Assembly (NCBI GenBank): GCA_014654415.1
Contig: JACWDC010000010.1
Location: 1 to 35,584 of the forward strand
Length of the DNA: 35,584 nt
Source: Pelagibacterales bacterium SAG-MED05
GTDB lineage: Bacteria; Pseudomonadota; Alphaproteobacteria; Pelagibacterales; Pelagibacteraceae
Direction of reading: 5' to 3'
Both the position numbers and the translations under genes were made by a program. Below the pieces are notes generated by a model. The model ran no database searches. It had not been told where the DNA came from and saw only the letters and a list, made by a program, of their open reading frames with translations. Of the stretch, positions 1 through 6,719 are shown piece by piece; positions within the stretch are counted from its first letter, which is position 1; the number at the start of each line of letters is the position of its first letter.

Positions 1-266
1 ATAATTTTTTTATTTTTTTTAACTTTTTCAATTATATTTTTTGATTTGATTTCTTTATGTTTTTTTGCCTCGTGAGGATGAATGCCATAAGACCCATAAA
101 CAGAACTATAATTTTCAAGAATTTTTAAAATATTTTTAAAACTTTTATCCTCTGTAGATATTGTTAAAAGATATTTAACCCCATCATTATTAGCTCTTTT
201 TATGGTCTCATCTAGAGATGAGGACATAGGTTCATAAGTCAAATGGCAATGCGAATCAATTATCAT
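1..266 (-). CDS. tatD: TatD family metal-dependent hydrolase (partial, N-terminal 88 residues)
   Basis: Reading leftward from ATG at 264-266, the frame stays open to the window edge and starts with MIIDSHCHL. This is the first metal-binding motif (HxH, His6 and His8) of TatD-type deoxyribonucleases of the amidohydrolase superfamily. A second hallmark, GIHPHE, lies near residue 70. TatD proteins are cytoplasmic divalent-metal hydrolases linked to DNA repair, RNA turnover or proofreading of D-aminoacyl-tRNA. The start overlaps the end of metG by 11 bp, and metG-tatD is a common bacterial pair, so it is the last visible gene of the mltB-to-metG run. The C-terminal two thirds and remaining metal ligands lie outside the window. 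Family assignment is firm; the substrate is unknown. Confidence 0.9.
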   Translation of the reverse strand, partial: MIIDSHCHLTYEPMSSSLDETIKRANNDGVKYLLTISTEDKSFKNILKILENYSSVYGSYGIHPHEAKKHKEIKSKNIIEKVKKNKKI

Positions 267-1797
267 TTTCAATTTTAGTAAACAATATATCTAGTTCACC
301 TAATTCTTTTTCGTGGTCAAAACACTCTAGATTATTAATTTGATTAATAGATATATTTTCTTTTTTTACATTCATAGTACTTAAAACTTTTTCAGTAGCT
401 AATGGAATTATGGAATTTAATAAGATACTTATATTTTTTATTTGTTCGCATGCTGTAAATAAAATTGCATTCATTTTATCGGGATCACTTTTTTTAACAG
501 ACCAAGGCTCTGAATCATTAAAATATTTATTAGCGTCAAAAGAATAACTAACTACTAATTTAATAAATTCATTTAAATTTTGATCATTCATTAAGTTAAT
601 TAACTTTGTTTTATCATTTTTTAAGTGATTTAGTAATTTGTTGTCCAAGTTGGTTAATCTCTTGGGTTTTGGAATTTTATTATAACAATTTTTTTTTATA
701 AAAGAAAAAACTCGTTGGCATAAATTTCCATAATTATTTGCTAAATCATTATTAATGCAATTTCTAAGATTTTCCATCGAAATATTTCCATCATTTCCTA
801 AAGAAACTTCCTTTACTAGATAATATCTTAACTGATCGGTTCCATAATTTTTAATAATTTCAATTGGGTCTAAAATATTTCCAAGTGATTTGGACATCTT
901 TTTATCATCAGACAGAATCCAACCATGACCAAATACTCTTTTTGGAATTGGAAGTTTAGCGGCCAAAAGAAAAGCTGGCCAATATATTGCATGAAATCTT
1001 AAAATATCTTTTCCAATAATATGAACGTCAGCAGGCCAAAATTTTTTATAACTTTTACTGTTAGTATCAGGAAAATTTAAAGCACTAATATAATTAGTTA
1101 AAGCATCAAGCCAAACATAAATAACATGTTTATTATTATTAGGCACAGGAATACCCCAAGAAAAAGATGTACGACTTATTGATAAGTCTTTTAAACCTTT
1201 CTGAACAAAATTTACAACTTCATTTTTTCTTGAAGATGGTGAAATAAAATTTGGATTTTTTTTATAATATTCTAATAATCTTTCAGACCAAGCAGATAGC
1301 TTAAAAAAATATGACTCCTCTTCTACCCAATCAACTGTGGATCCTGATATTTTAGCAATTTTATTTCCGTTATTTTCTTCAATTTCATCCTCACCATAAT
1401 AAGCTTCATCAGAAATTGAATACCAGCCACTATATTTATCTAAATAAATATCTCCTGACTTAACTAGTCTATTCCATACTTCTTCTACTGATTTATAATG
1501 TCTTTGTTCAGTAGTTCTAATAAAATCATCATTTGATAAATTAAGAATTTTTGTTAAATCTTTAAATTTTTCAGATAATTCGTCACAAAAAATTTTAGGA
1601 TTTTTTTTATTTTTTTCAGCCTCTCTTTGAATTTTTAATCCATGCTCATCTGTGCCAGTTAAAAATAAAACATCATATCCTTCTAATCTTTTAAATCTTG
1701 CAAATATATCAGCTATAATACTTGAGTAAGCATGCCCCATATGAGGTTTTCCTGAGGGGTAATAAATTGGTGTTGTTATATAAAAATTTTTATCCAT
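256..1797 (-). CDS. metG: Methionyl-tRNA synthetase, short form
   Basis: Charges tRNA-Met with methionine in the cytoplasm. The class I signature is HMGH at residues 19-22, followed by the conserved FLTGTDEHG stretch, and the second signature KMSKS lies at about 299-303 in KKMSKSLGN. The anticodon-binding helical domain follows. The protein is 513 aa, against 677 in E. coli: the C-terminal tRNA-binding/dimerisation domain is absent, and so are the zinc-knuckle cysteines between the two halves of the catalytic domain. Both absences are usual for the short MetG form of alphaproteobacteria. The start overlaps the end of holB by 8 bp and the end overlaps tatD by 11 bp, so translation is probably coupled. 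No Shine-Dalgarno sequence is evident before ATG. Confidence 0.97.
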   Translation of the reverse strand: MDKNFYITTPIYYPSGKPHMGHAYSSIIADIFARFKRLEGYDVLFLTGTDEHGLKIQREAEKNKKNPKIFCDELSEKFKDLTKILNLSNDDFIRTTEQRHYKSVEEVWNRLVKSGDIYLDKYSGWYSISDEAYYGEDEIEENNGNKIAKISGSTVDWVEEESYFFKLSAWSERLLEYYKKNPNFISPSSRKNEVVNFVQKGLKDLSISRTSFSWGIPVPNNNKHVIYVWLDALTNYISALNFPDTNSKSYKKFWPADVHIIGKDILRFHAIYWPAFLLAAKLPIPKRVFGHGWILSDDKKMSKSLGNILDPIEIIKNYGTDQLRYYLVKEVSLGNDGNISMENLRNCINNDLANNYGNLCQRVFSFIKKNCYNKIPKPKRLTNLDNKLLNHLKNDKTKLINLMNDQNLNEFIKLVVSYSFDANKYFNDSEPWSVKKSDPDKMNAILFTACEQIKNISILLNSIIPLATEKVLSTMNVKKENISINQINNLECFDHEKELGELDILFTKIENDN

Positions 1798-2725
1798 TTG
1801 ATAATTTATTGCTTATAGCATTAATTAATGAGTTTTGATTTAAATTATATACAATAAATTTATTAATGTTATTAATTACAAAAGATTTATTTTCAATAAC
1901 TCTATCAATATTATCATTTTTTTTAACTTGAAGATTATAAAAATAATAATCCGTTAAAAATAAAATTACATTTATTAAATCTTTATTTTTAGTTTTTTTG
2001 TACAAATTAAGTAATGTTTCTAAGTTTTTTAAGAAGTCTTCTTCAACATTAATTTTATTTTCTTTAAATATCTGATTAAATAATAAAAAATTTCCTGGTG
2101 ACAAATTTGATGAATTAAAATCAATAAAAACTTCTAAATTATTTTTTTTAATTAAAGACTCAATTATATTAATTCTGGTTTCATTTTTTAATAATACTTT
2201 AATTTCTAAAGATCTCGAATATATAGTTTCAATCAAAGGTTTGGTTTTGCTATTTATCAATATAAAATAATTATTCAACGAAGGTTCTTCAACTATTTTT
2301 AATAGAGCATTCAAACTATTTGTATTAAAAAGCTCAATATCGTCTAAAATAATAAATCTTTCTTTATTGGATATAGTTGTTTTAAGTATTGTTGATTTCA
2401 ATTCTCGAATATCTTCTATCTTTATATTTCTAAAGTTATTACCTGAAAGATAGATAATATTTGAAAAAATATTATTTAAATTTTGTTTGTAAAATTGAGT
2501 TTCATTATTAATAGATTTATTTATTAAATCATAATTATCTTTGTCATATACATAGGTTAAAAAATGATTAATAAGAGTAAATTTTCCAACACCTTTTTTG
2601 CCGCTAACCATTAAAACTTTAGGTAATTTCTTTGATTTATATAGTTCTATGAGAAAATCTAATTTACTTTCTAGCCCAAAAAGAACTAATGAATTTTTTG
2701 GATGATTGTATTCGTTTGTGTTCAT
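1790..2725 (-). CDS. holB: DNA polymerase III delta' (clamp loader) subunit
   Basis: Clamp-loader AAA+ subunit that helps load the beta clamp. A P-loop-like GKKGVGKF lies at residues 42-49, then a Walker B-like LDDIE and the diagnostic helix SLNALLKIVEEPS, followed by SRS where clamp loaders have SRC. The P-loop is imperfect: the Ser/Thr after Lys48 is Phe49. This fits a delta' subunit, which does not hydrolyse ATP. The protein contains no cysteine, so the zinc module of E. coli delta' is absent. Beyond about residue 190 the sequence is poorly conserved and lysine/asparagine rich. Its position between tmk and metG (tmk-holB-metG-tatD) is a classic bacterial order and strongly supports the call. 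It starts in a 4 bp ATGA overlap with tmk. Confidence 0.9.
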   Translation of the reverse strand: MNTNEYNHPKNSLVLFGLESKLDFLIELYKSKKLPKVLMVSGKKGVGKFTLINHFLTYVYDKDNYDLINKSINNETQFYKQNLNNIFSNIIYLSGNNFRNIKIEDIRELKSTILKTTISNKERFIILDDIELFNTNSLNALLKIVEEPSLNNYFILINSKTKPLIETIYSRSLEIKVLLKNETRINIIESLIKKNNLEVFIDFNSSNLSPGNFLLFNQIFKENKINVEEDFLKNLETLLNLYKKTKNKDLINVILFLTDYYFYNLQVKKNDNIDRVIENKSFVINNINKFIVYNLNQNSLINAISNKLSNG

Positions 2726-3369
2726 TTAATTTTAAGATACTTGCAAACTATGCTAAATATTTTTTTCTCTAAGTCAGAATTATTTAAAGATGATTCTAAT
2801 ACAAAATAATTTTTTTTATTTTTTGCAATTTGTAAAAATGATTTTTGCGCTTTTGTATAAAAAGATTGAGAAAAATTATCATATCTATTTTTTGTTCTTC
2901 TTTTTTTTAATCTTAGTTTTGAAGATTTTGAAGAAACTTTTAAGATAAAAGTGATATTAGGTTTGATTCCTTTTAAAATAAATTTATGAATATGGTCAAT
3001 AAAGTTTCTATCAACTTGTTTTCCATAAACTTGGTAAGCTAATGTTGAATCGATGAACCTGTCACAAATCACTACTTTTCCTTTTTTAAGAGCAGGTTTG
3101 ATTTTATATTCTATATGTTCATTTCGTGCTGCTAAATATAATAATGTGTCAGTGTATTTGTCGAATTTTTCTTTTTTCCCTTTATTGAAATAATCTTTAA
3201 GTATCAATCTCCTTATCGACTCTGCGCTTCTAGTTCCTCCTGGCTCTCTTGTAAGAACTAACTTTATTCCTTTTTTTTCTAAATTTTTTTTTAGTTTTTG
3301 ACTTTGGTAAGATTTTCCGCAACCTTCTACACCTTCAAAAACTATAAAAAAAGGCTTTTTTTTATACAT
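2722..3369 (-). CDS. tmk: Thymidylate kinase
   Basis: Phosphorylates dTMP to dTDP for DNA synthesis in the cytoplasm. Visible motifs are the P-loop EGVEGCGKS (residues 12-20), REPGGT (41-46), the dTMP-binding CDRFIDSTLAYQ with Asp103-Arg104, and an arginine/lysine-rich lid ending RRTKNRYDNF. At 215 aa it has normal family length. Like many SAR11-type proteins it is lysine rich, which raises the charge of the lid and C-terminus. It overlaps dacF by 8 bp upstream and holB by 4 bp downstream, which ties nucleotide supply to the replication clamp loader in one transcript. Confidence 0.96.
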   Translation of the reverse strand: MYKKKPFFIVFEGVEGCGKSYQSQKLKKNLEKKGIKLVLTREPGGTRSAESIRRLILKDYFNKGKKEKFDKYTDTLLYLAARNEHIEYKIKPALKKGKVVICDRFIDSTLAYQVYGKQVDRNFIDHIHKFILKGIKPNITFILKVSSKSSKLRLKKRRTKNRYDNFSQSFYTKAQKSFLQIAKNKKNYFVLESSLNNSDLEKKIFSIVCKYLKIK

Positions 3370-4513
3370 CTCCCCAAATCAAATAATTTACAGATGTGAT
3401 TAAGCTCTTAAAGAAATTAACTTTTGCTATTTTTTCAGAAGCGTAGAGTGGCAAAGTCTTAACAATCTGGTCTTTATCTGAAACTATCAAATTAGCAATT
3501 TTCTGATCTTTTTGAATTGGCGCTTTAACAGGGCCATCATATTCTAAATAAACTTTTAAATGTCGAATATCTTTTTTATTAAGAGTTATATAATAATCAT
3601 CTTTAGTAATTGCCCTAATTTTGTTTTTTTTGCCTAGCCAAGTATCTAGTTCAAAAAAAGTTTCGCCGCTCTTAGAAATTTCATAAGTATTGGTATTTCT
3701 AAAACCCCAGTTCAATAATTTCATTGATTGAGAACTTCTTAGATTTTTTGTAGTGAAACCTGATCCAACAGCAATTATTCTTCTAGTGTCTTTTTTGATT
3801 GAGCTAGCTAAAGAATATTTTTCTACAGCCAAGTAGCCTGTTTTAATACCGTCTGCTCCAACCTTTTTATATAATAATGGATTTCTATTCCCTTGCGTAA
3901 TTGGATCTCCGCCTGTTCTATCCCAAGTAAATTTTTTTTCTGCATACCATTCATAAAATTTAGGATAATTAGCAATTAAATATTTAGACATTAAAGCTAT
4001 ATCTCTTACTGTTGAATAGTTATCTGGATCATTAATTCCTGATGAATTAGAAAAATTGCTTGATAGCATTCCTATTTCCCCAGCTTTTTCATTCATCATT
4101 TCTGCAAATATTTCCTCTGAACCTGCAATCCCTTCAGCTAGGGCTACGCAAGCATCATTTCCTGAAGCAATTATTATTCCTTTTAATAAGTCTTCTACAG
4201 ACACTTCATCATTGACCATAATAAACATTGAAGAGTAGCCGCTTTCAGATAATCTCCAAGCATTTTCTGAAATAATAAATTTATCATCTAGTGAAAGTTT
4301 GTTCTTTTTAATTAAATCAAAGGCGACGATAGTAGTCATAATCTTAGTCATCGATGCAGGATAAATTTGAATATCAGGTTCATATTCATACAAAACTTTA
4401 TCTGAATGATAGTCTATAACTATTGCAGTTCTGGCATTTACTAAATTTTCTGCCATAGCGAATGAAAAAAAATTAAAAAATATGAACAACAATGTATGTA
4501 TAAATTTATTCAT
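3362..4513 (-). CDS. dacF: D-alanyl-D-alanine carboxypeptidase (DacA/DacF type, S11)
   Basis: Penicillin-binding protein that trims the terminal D-Ala from peptidoglycan stem peptides in the periplasm. An N-terminal signal peptide (hydrophobic 5-20, likely cleavage after AMA at 21) is followed by the three active-site motifs in order and spacing: SMTK (Ser54, Lys57), SGN (117-119) and KTG (224-226). The region after about 280 is a beta-rich C-terminal domain as in PBP5, but I see no clear amphipathic membrane anchor at the extreme end. It lies between the rlpA-like gene and tmk with overlaps at both ends; three consecutive genes (mltB, rlpA-like, this one) act on the wall. The choice between dacA, dacC and dacF names is uncertain; the activity class is not. 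Confidence 0.93.
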   Translation of the reverse strand: MNKFIHTLLFIFFNFFSFAMAENLVNARTAIVIDYHSDKVLYEYEPDIQIYPASMTKIMTTIVAFDLIKKNKLSLDDKFIISENAWRLSESGYSSMFIMVNDEVSVEDLLKGIIIASGNDACVALAEGIAGSEEIFAEMMNEKAGEIGMLSSNFSNSSGINDPDNYSTVRDIALMSKYLIANYPKFYEWYAEKKFTWDRTGGDPITQGNRNPLLYKKVGADGIKTGYLAVEKYSLASSIKKDTRRIIAVGSGFTTKNLRSSQSMKLLNWGFRNTNTYEISKSGETFFELDTWLGKKNKIRAITKDDYYITLNKKDIRHLKVYLEYDGPVKAPIQKDQKIANLIVSDKDQIVKTLPLYASEKIAKVNFFKSLITSVNYLIWGDV

Positions 4514-5243
4514 TAATACTTATATCCAATTCTTCGAAACCAAAATTTTTAAGCTGAATGTAATCATTTTTCATTAAATTAACAGAGATATAAGGGCCTG
4601 ATAAAAGAGTGATTCTATTTGATTTTTTTGAATTAATATACAATTTTTTACTATTAAAATTTTTCAATTCTTGAGTGATTCTTTTTTTTAATAGATCAGC
4701 TGAGTCCTTGGAATAAAATTCTGCTATAACGATATAAAGTTTTTCTTGAATAGCTTTAGTTTTAATTTTATTTTTTTTAGATATATTGTTGATTGTAACA
4801 GTTTCAACAGGGGCATTATTGTGTATTTTTTCCTCTTCTTTAAAAATTTTAGTTTTTTTAGCTACAAATGATTTATTCCTTTTAACTTCAATTATTTCTA
4901 CAAGAGGTAGATCCATTTTTAGTTTAATTTCATCTGCAACTGGCTTTGTTATTATTATCTTGTAAAAATTAGGAAATTCAAATTTTTTACTATTTCTTAA
5001 GATTATAGAATCATTAGTTTTAATATTAATTATCTTAATTAAAGAACCTGGTTTGAGTTTATTGTGTGCAATTTGAAGAGAATTGTTGTCTAATTTTTTT
5101 TTAATTATTTTATCTGTAAAATCTTTTTCATTATATATATAAGCAAATCCTTTTGAATTGTAAGTTTTATCTAATTTTTGACCATTATAATTTTGAGCAC
5201 ACGAGGTAAGTAAAAAAATTAATGTAATTAATTTATATTTCAT
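4506..5243 (-). CDS. rlpA: RlpA-like SPOR-domain lipoprotein, degenerate barrel
   Basis: RlpA proteins are outer-membrane lipoproteins that cut stem-less peptidoglycan strands at the division site. Here the first 15 residues end in the lipobox LTSC (Cys15). Residues about 31-125 resemble the double-psi beta-barrel: GFAYIYNEKDF at its start, IAHNKLKPGSLIKI around the conserved His60, then IILRN. Residues 169-243 are a SPOR repeat beginning LYIVIAEFYSKDSADLL. The usual TASGE motif is not recognisable, and NDRGP is replaced by NSKKF (84-88), so the conserved Asp is lost. It may bind rather than cleave glycan. It overlaps mltB by 11 bp and dacF by 8 bp; mltB-rlpA-dacF is a known alphaproteobacterial grouping and supports the identity. 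Confidence 0.75.
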   Translation of the reverse strand: MKYKLITLIFLLTSCAQNYNGQKLDKTYNSKGFAYIYNEKDFTDKIIKKKLDNNSLQIAHNKLKPGSLIKIINIKTNDSIILRNSKKFEFPNFYKIIITKPVADEIKLKMDLPLVEIIEVKRNKSFVAKKTKIFKEEEKIHNNAPVETVTINNISKKNKIKTKAIQEKLYIVIAEFYSKDSADLLKKRITQELKNFNSKKLYINSKKSNRITLLSGPYISVNLMKNDYIQLKNFGFEELDISINE

Positions 5244-6255
5244 TTTTAAACTTATCTTTTAAAGTGCATACTGCAAGAGCAAATCTTAAAGATCTGTTCC
5301 ACTTTAATATTTTTTCATAATTGCTATAAACTAAATAAGCCGGTGTGTATGTATCGGATCCTGGTATTATATCTTTATCAGGAGTAATAATTGCTGATAT
5401 TAAATTGTCATCTATACTTAATTTATCTGATTTTTCAATATATTTTTTAAAAAATTTAACTTTATTTTTATTTTTAATCTTTCTAGCCGATGAATTTAGA
5501 TATTTTTTTGGAATATCATTTTTTAATTTAATTCTTGTATAACAAGGTGTGTTCTTTTTCCATCCAATTTTATTTAGATAATTTGCAGCTGAGGCAAATG
5601 AGTCTTCAACATTTTTTAACTCTATAGTTTTGTTTTTATTATAATCAATAGCATAATTCTCAATAGTTCTAGGCATAAATTGAAAATTCCCAAAAGCTCC
5701 AGCCCAAGAACCAAATAATATATCTTTTTTAATAATATCTTTATCTATAAGTTTTAATAAAATTAGTAATTCACTGGTAAAAAATTCACTTCGTCTTTTA
5801 TCAAAACTTAAAGTAGCTAATGAAGAAATAATATCCATTTTACCTAAATATTTTCCAAAATTAGTTTCTATACCCATAAGAGCTAATAATAATTCTTTTT
5901 CAACTAAGAAATTATTATCTATCTTATCTATAATTAATTTTTCTTTTTTATATAAGGCTAAACCTTTTTTTACCTTTTTAGAACTTGTTCTTTTTTTTAT
6001 GTAGGTAAATGTATCCTCATAAAATTCTGGTTGATATCTGTCATATTCAATAACTTTAGGTAGATATCTAGCACCAGACATAACGTCATCTACTATATTC
6101 TTTGAAATACCAGAACTAATTGCTTCCTTTTTAAAATCATCCATCCATAAGTTAAATTCAACAGTATTTGCTAATAAGGAAGAAAATGAGAAAAATATTA
6201 AAAATATAAAATAATTAATAGTTATTAAGTATTTAAGCATTTTTTTGAATATCAT
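5233..6255 (-). CDS. mltB: Membrane-bound/periplasmic lytic murein transglycosylase B family
   Basis: Cleaves the glycan backbone of peptidoglycan with formation of 1,6-anhydro ends. The family signature ALMGIETNFG carries the catalytic Glu130, and a second block, FGSWAGAFGNFQFMPRTIEN, holds the QFMP motif typical of MltB (SLT_2 fold). The N-terminus has lysines followed by a long hydrophobic run (9-29) ending near LLAN, a Sec signal peptide; no lipobox cysteine is visible, so a soluble periplasmic form or uncleaved anchor is likely. I used ATG at 6255; an ATG at 6240 (residue 6) would also leave a full signal peptide. It is the first gene of a seven-gene run and has 93 bp of upstream space for a promoter. 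The 340 aa length is normal. Confidence 0.92.
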   Translation of the reverse strand: MIFKKMLKYLITINYFIFLIFFSFSSLLANTVEFNLWMDDFKKEAISSGISKNIVDDVMSGARYLPKVIEYDRYQPEFYEDTFTYIKKRTSSKKVKKGLALYKKEKLIIDKIDNNFLVEKELLLALMGIETNFGKYLGKMDIISSLATLSFDKRRSEFFTSELLILLKLIDKDIIKKDILFGSWAGAFGNFQFMPRTIENYAIDYNKNKTIELKNVEDSFASAANYLNKIGWKKNTPCYTRIKLKNDIPKKYLNSSARKIKNKNKVKFFKKYIEKSDKLSIDDNLISAIITPDKDIIPGSDTYTPAYLVYSNYEKILKWNRSLRFALAVCTLKDKFKNEI

Positions 6256-6299
6256 AAATGAGGAATATTAACTAGTATTTGAAATAACTTATATGATTA

Positions 6300-6328
6300 T
6301 TGTTATTTAACTGCTTTGATAGTAATAA
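6300..6328 (+). promoter_or_regulatory. Candidate sigma70-type promoter for tRNA-Ser
   Basis: TTGTTA (6300-6305) and TAATAA (6323-6328) are separated by 17 bp and lie 20 bp before the tRNA-Ser 5' end, inside the 93 bp gap that must also promote the mltB run on the other strand. The -10 match is weak (3 of 6) and such matches are frequent in sequence this AT-rich, so this is only a placement suggestion. Confidence 0.25.
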
Positions 6329-6348
6329 AGATAGTCAATTTAATTCAG

Positions 6349-6438
6349 GGAGAGGTGGCTGAGCGGTTGAAAGCACTAGTCTTGAAAACTAGCAACGGGG
6401 CAACTCGTTCGTGGGTTCGAATCCCACCCTCTCCGCCA
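6349..6438 (+). tRNA. tRNA-Ser (anticodon TGA)
   Basis: The acceptor stem GGAGAGG pairs with CCTCTCC, followed by G73 and an encoded CCA (6436-6438). The anticodon stem CTAGT/ACTAG encloses the loop CTTGAAA, giving TGA at 6383-6385. A long extra arm (around 6393-6411) and the T loop GGTTCGAATCC confirm a class II serine tRNA, reading UCN codons. The encoded CCA ends one base before the sdhE stop codon on the opposite strand, so the two genes are convergent and abut exactly. Confidence 0.97.
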
Positions 6439-6693
6439 TTAAACTGAATAATTTTTAAATAATTCTGAAATTTCATTTTTATCAATATTTTTTTTTACAA
6501 TTCCGTGAAGATAATAATCTAAGATAACATTGTCTTCAAAATCTAAAAATTTGTCTAACTCGTTAAGTTGTATTTGGTCAAATTTATCAATATATTTTTT
6601 TACAAATTTACTTAATAAAATATCCATTTCCTTTGTTCCTCTATAGGTTGATCTATATATTAACCTTTTCTTAAATATTTCTAATTCATTCAT
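6439..6693 (-). CDS. sdhE: Succinate dehydrogenase assembly factor SdhE (CptB/DUF339)
   Basis: Small cytoplasmic protein that helps attach FAD covalently to the flavoprotein subunit of succinate dehydrogenase. The 84 aa helical protein carries the family signature RSTYRGTKEMD, with the key RGxxE at residues 18-22, and the acidic LDKFLDFEDNVILDYYLHG block that closes the five-helix bundle. The C-terminus is slightly short. It is divergent from recG with only 26 bp between the starts, which matches the recG-sdhE (yet neighbouring mfd) arrangement of many alphaproteobacteria. It ends directly against the tRNA-Ser 3' end. Confidence 0.9.
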   Translation of the reverse strand: MNELEIFKKRLIYRSTYRGTKEMDILLSKFVKKYIDKFDQIQLNELDKFLDFEDNVILDYYLHGIVKKNIDKNEISELFKNYSV

Positions 6694-6701
6694 AAGAAGA
6701 A

Positions 6702-6710
6702 TATATTATA
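6702..6710. promoter_or_regulatory. Candidate shared -10 elements for sdhE and recG
   Basis: The 26 bp between the sdhE and recG starts holds an exact TATAAT on the minus strand (6705-6710), 11 bp before the sdhE start, and an overlapping TATATT on the plus strand (6702-6707). No good -35 accompanies either. A two-codon ORF, ATG AAT TAA at 6712-6720, sits in front of recG and its stop shares one base with the recG start codon. Confidence 0.25.
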
Positions 6711-6719
6711 CATGAATTA

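Noticed and set aside
256-1797. metG as a truncated pseudogene because it lacks the C-terminal domain
   Set aside because: The frame ends in a coupled junction with tatD and all catalytic motifs are intact; the short form is normal in alphaproteobacteria.
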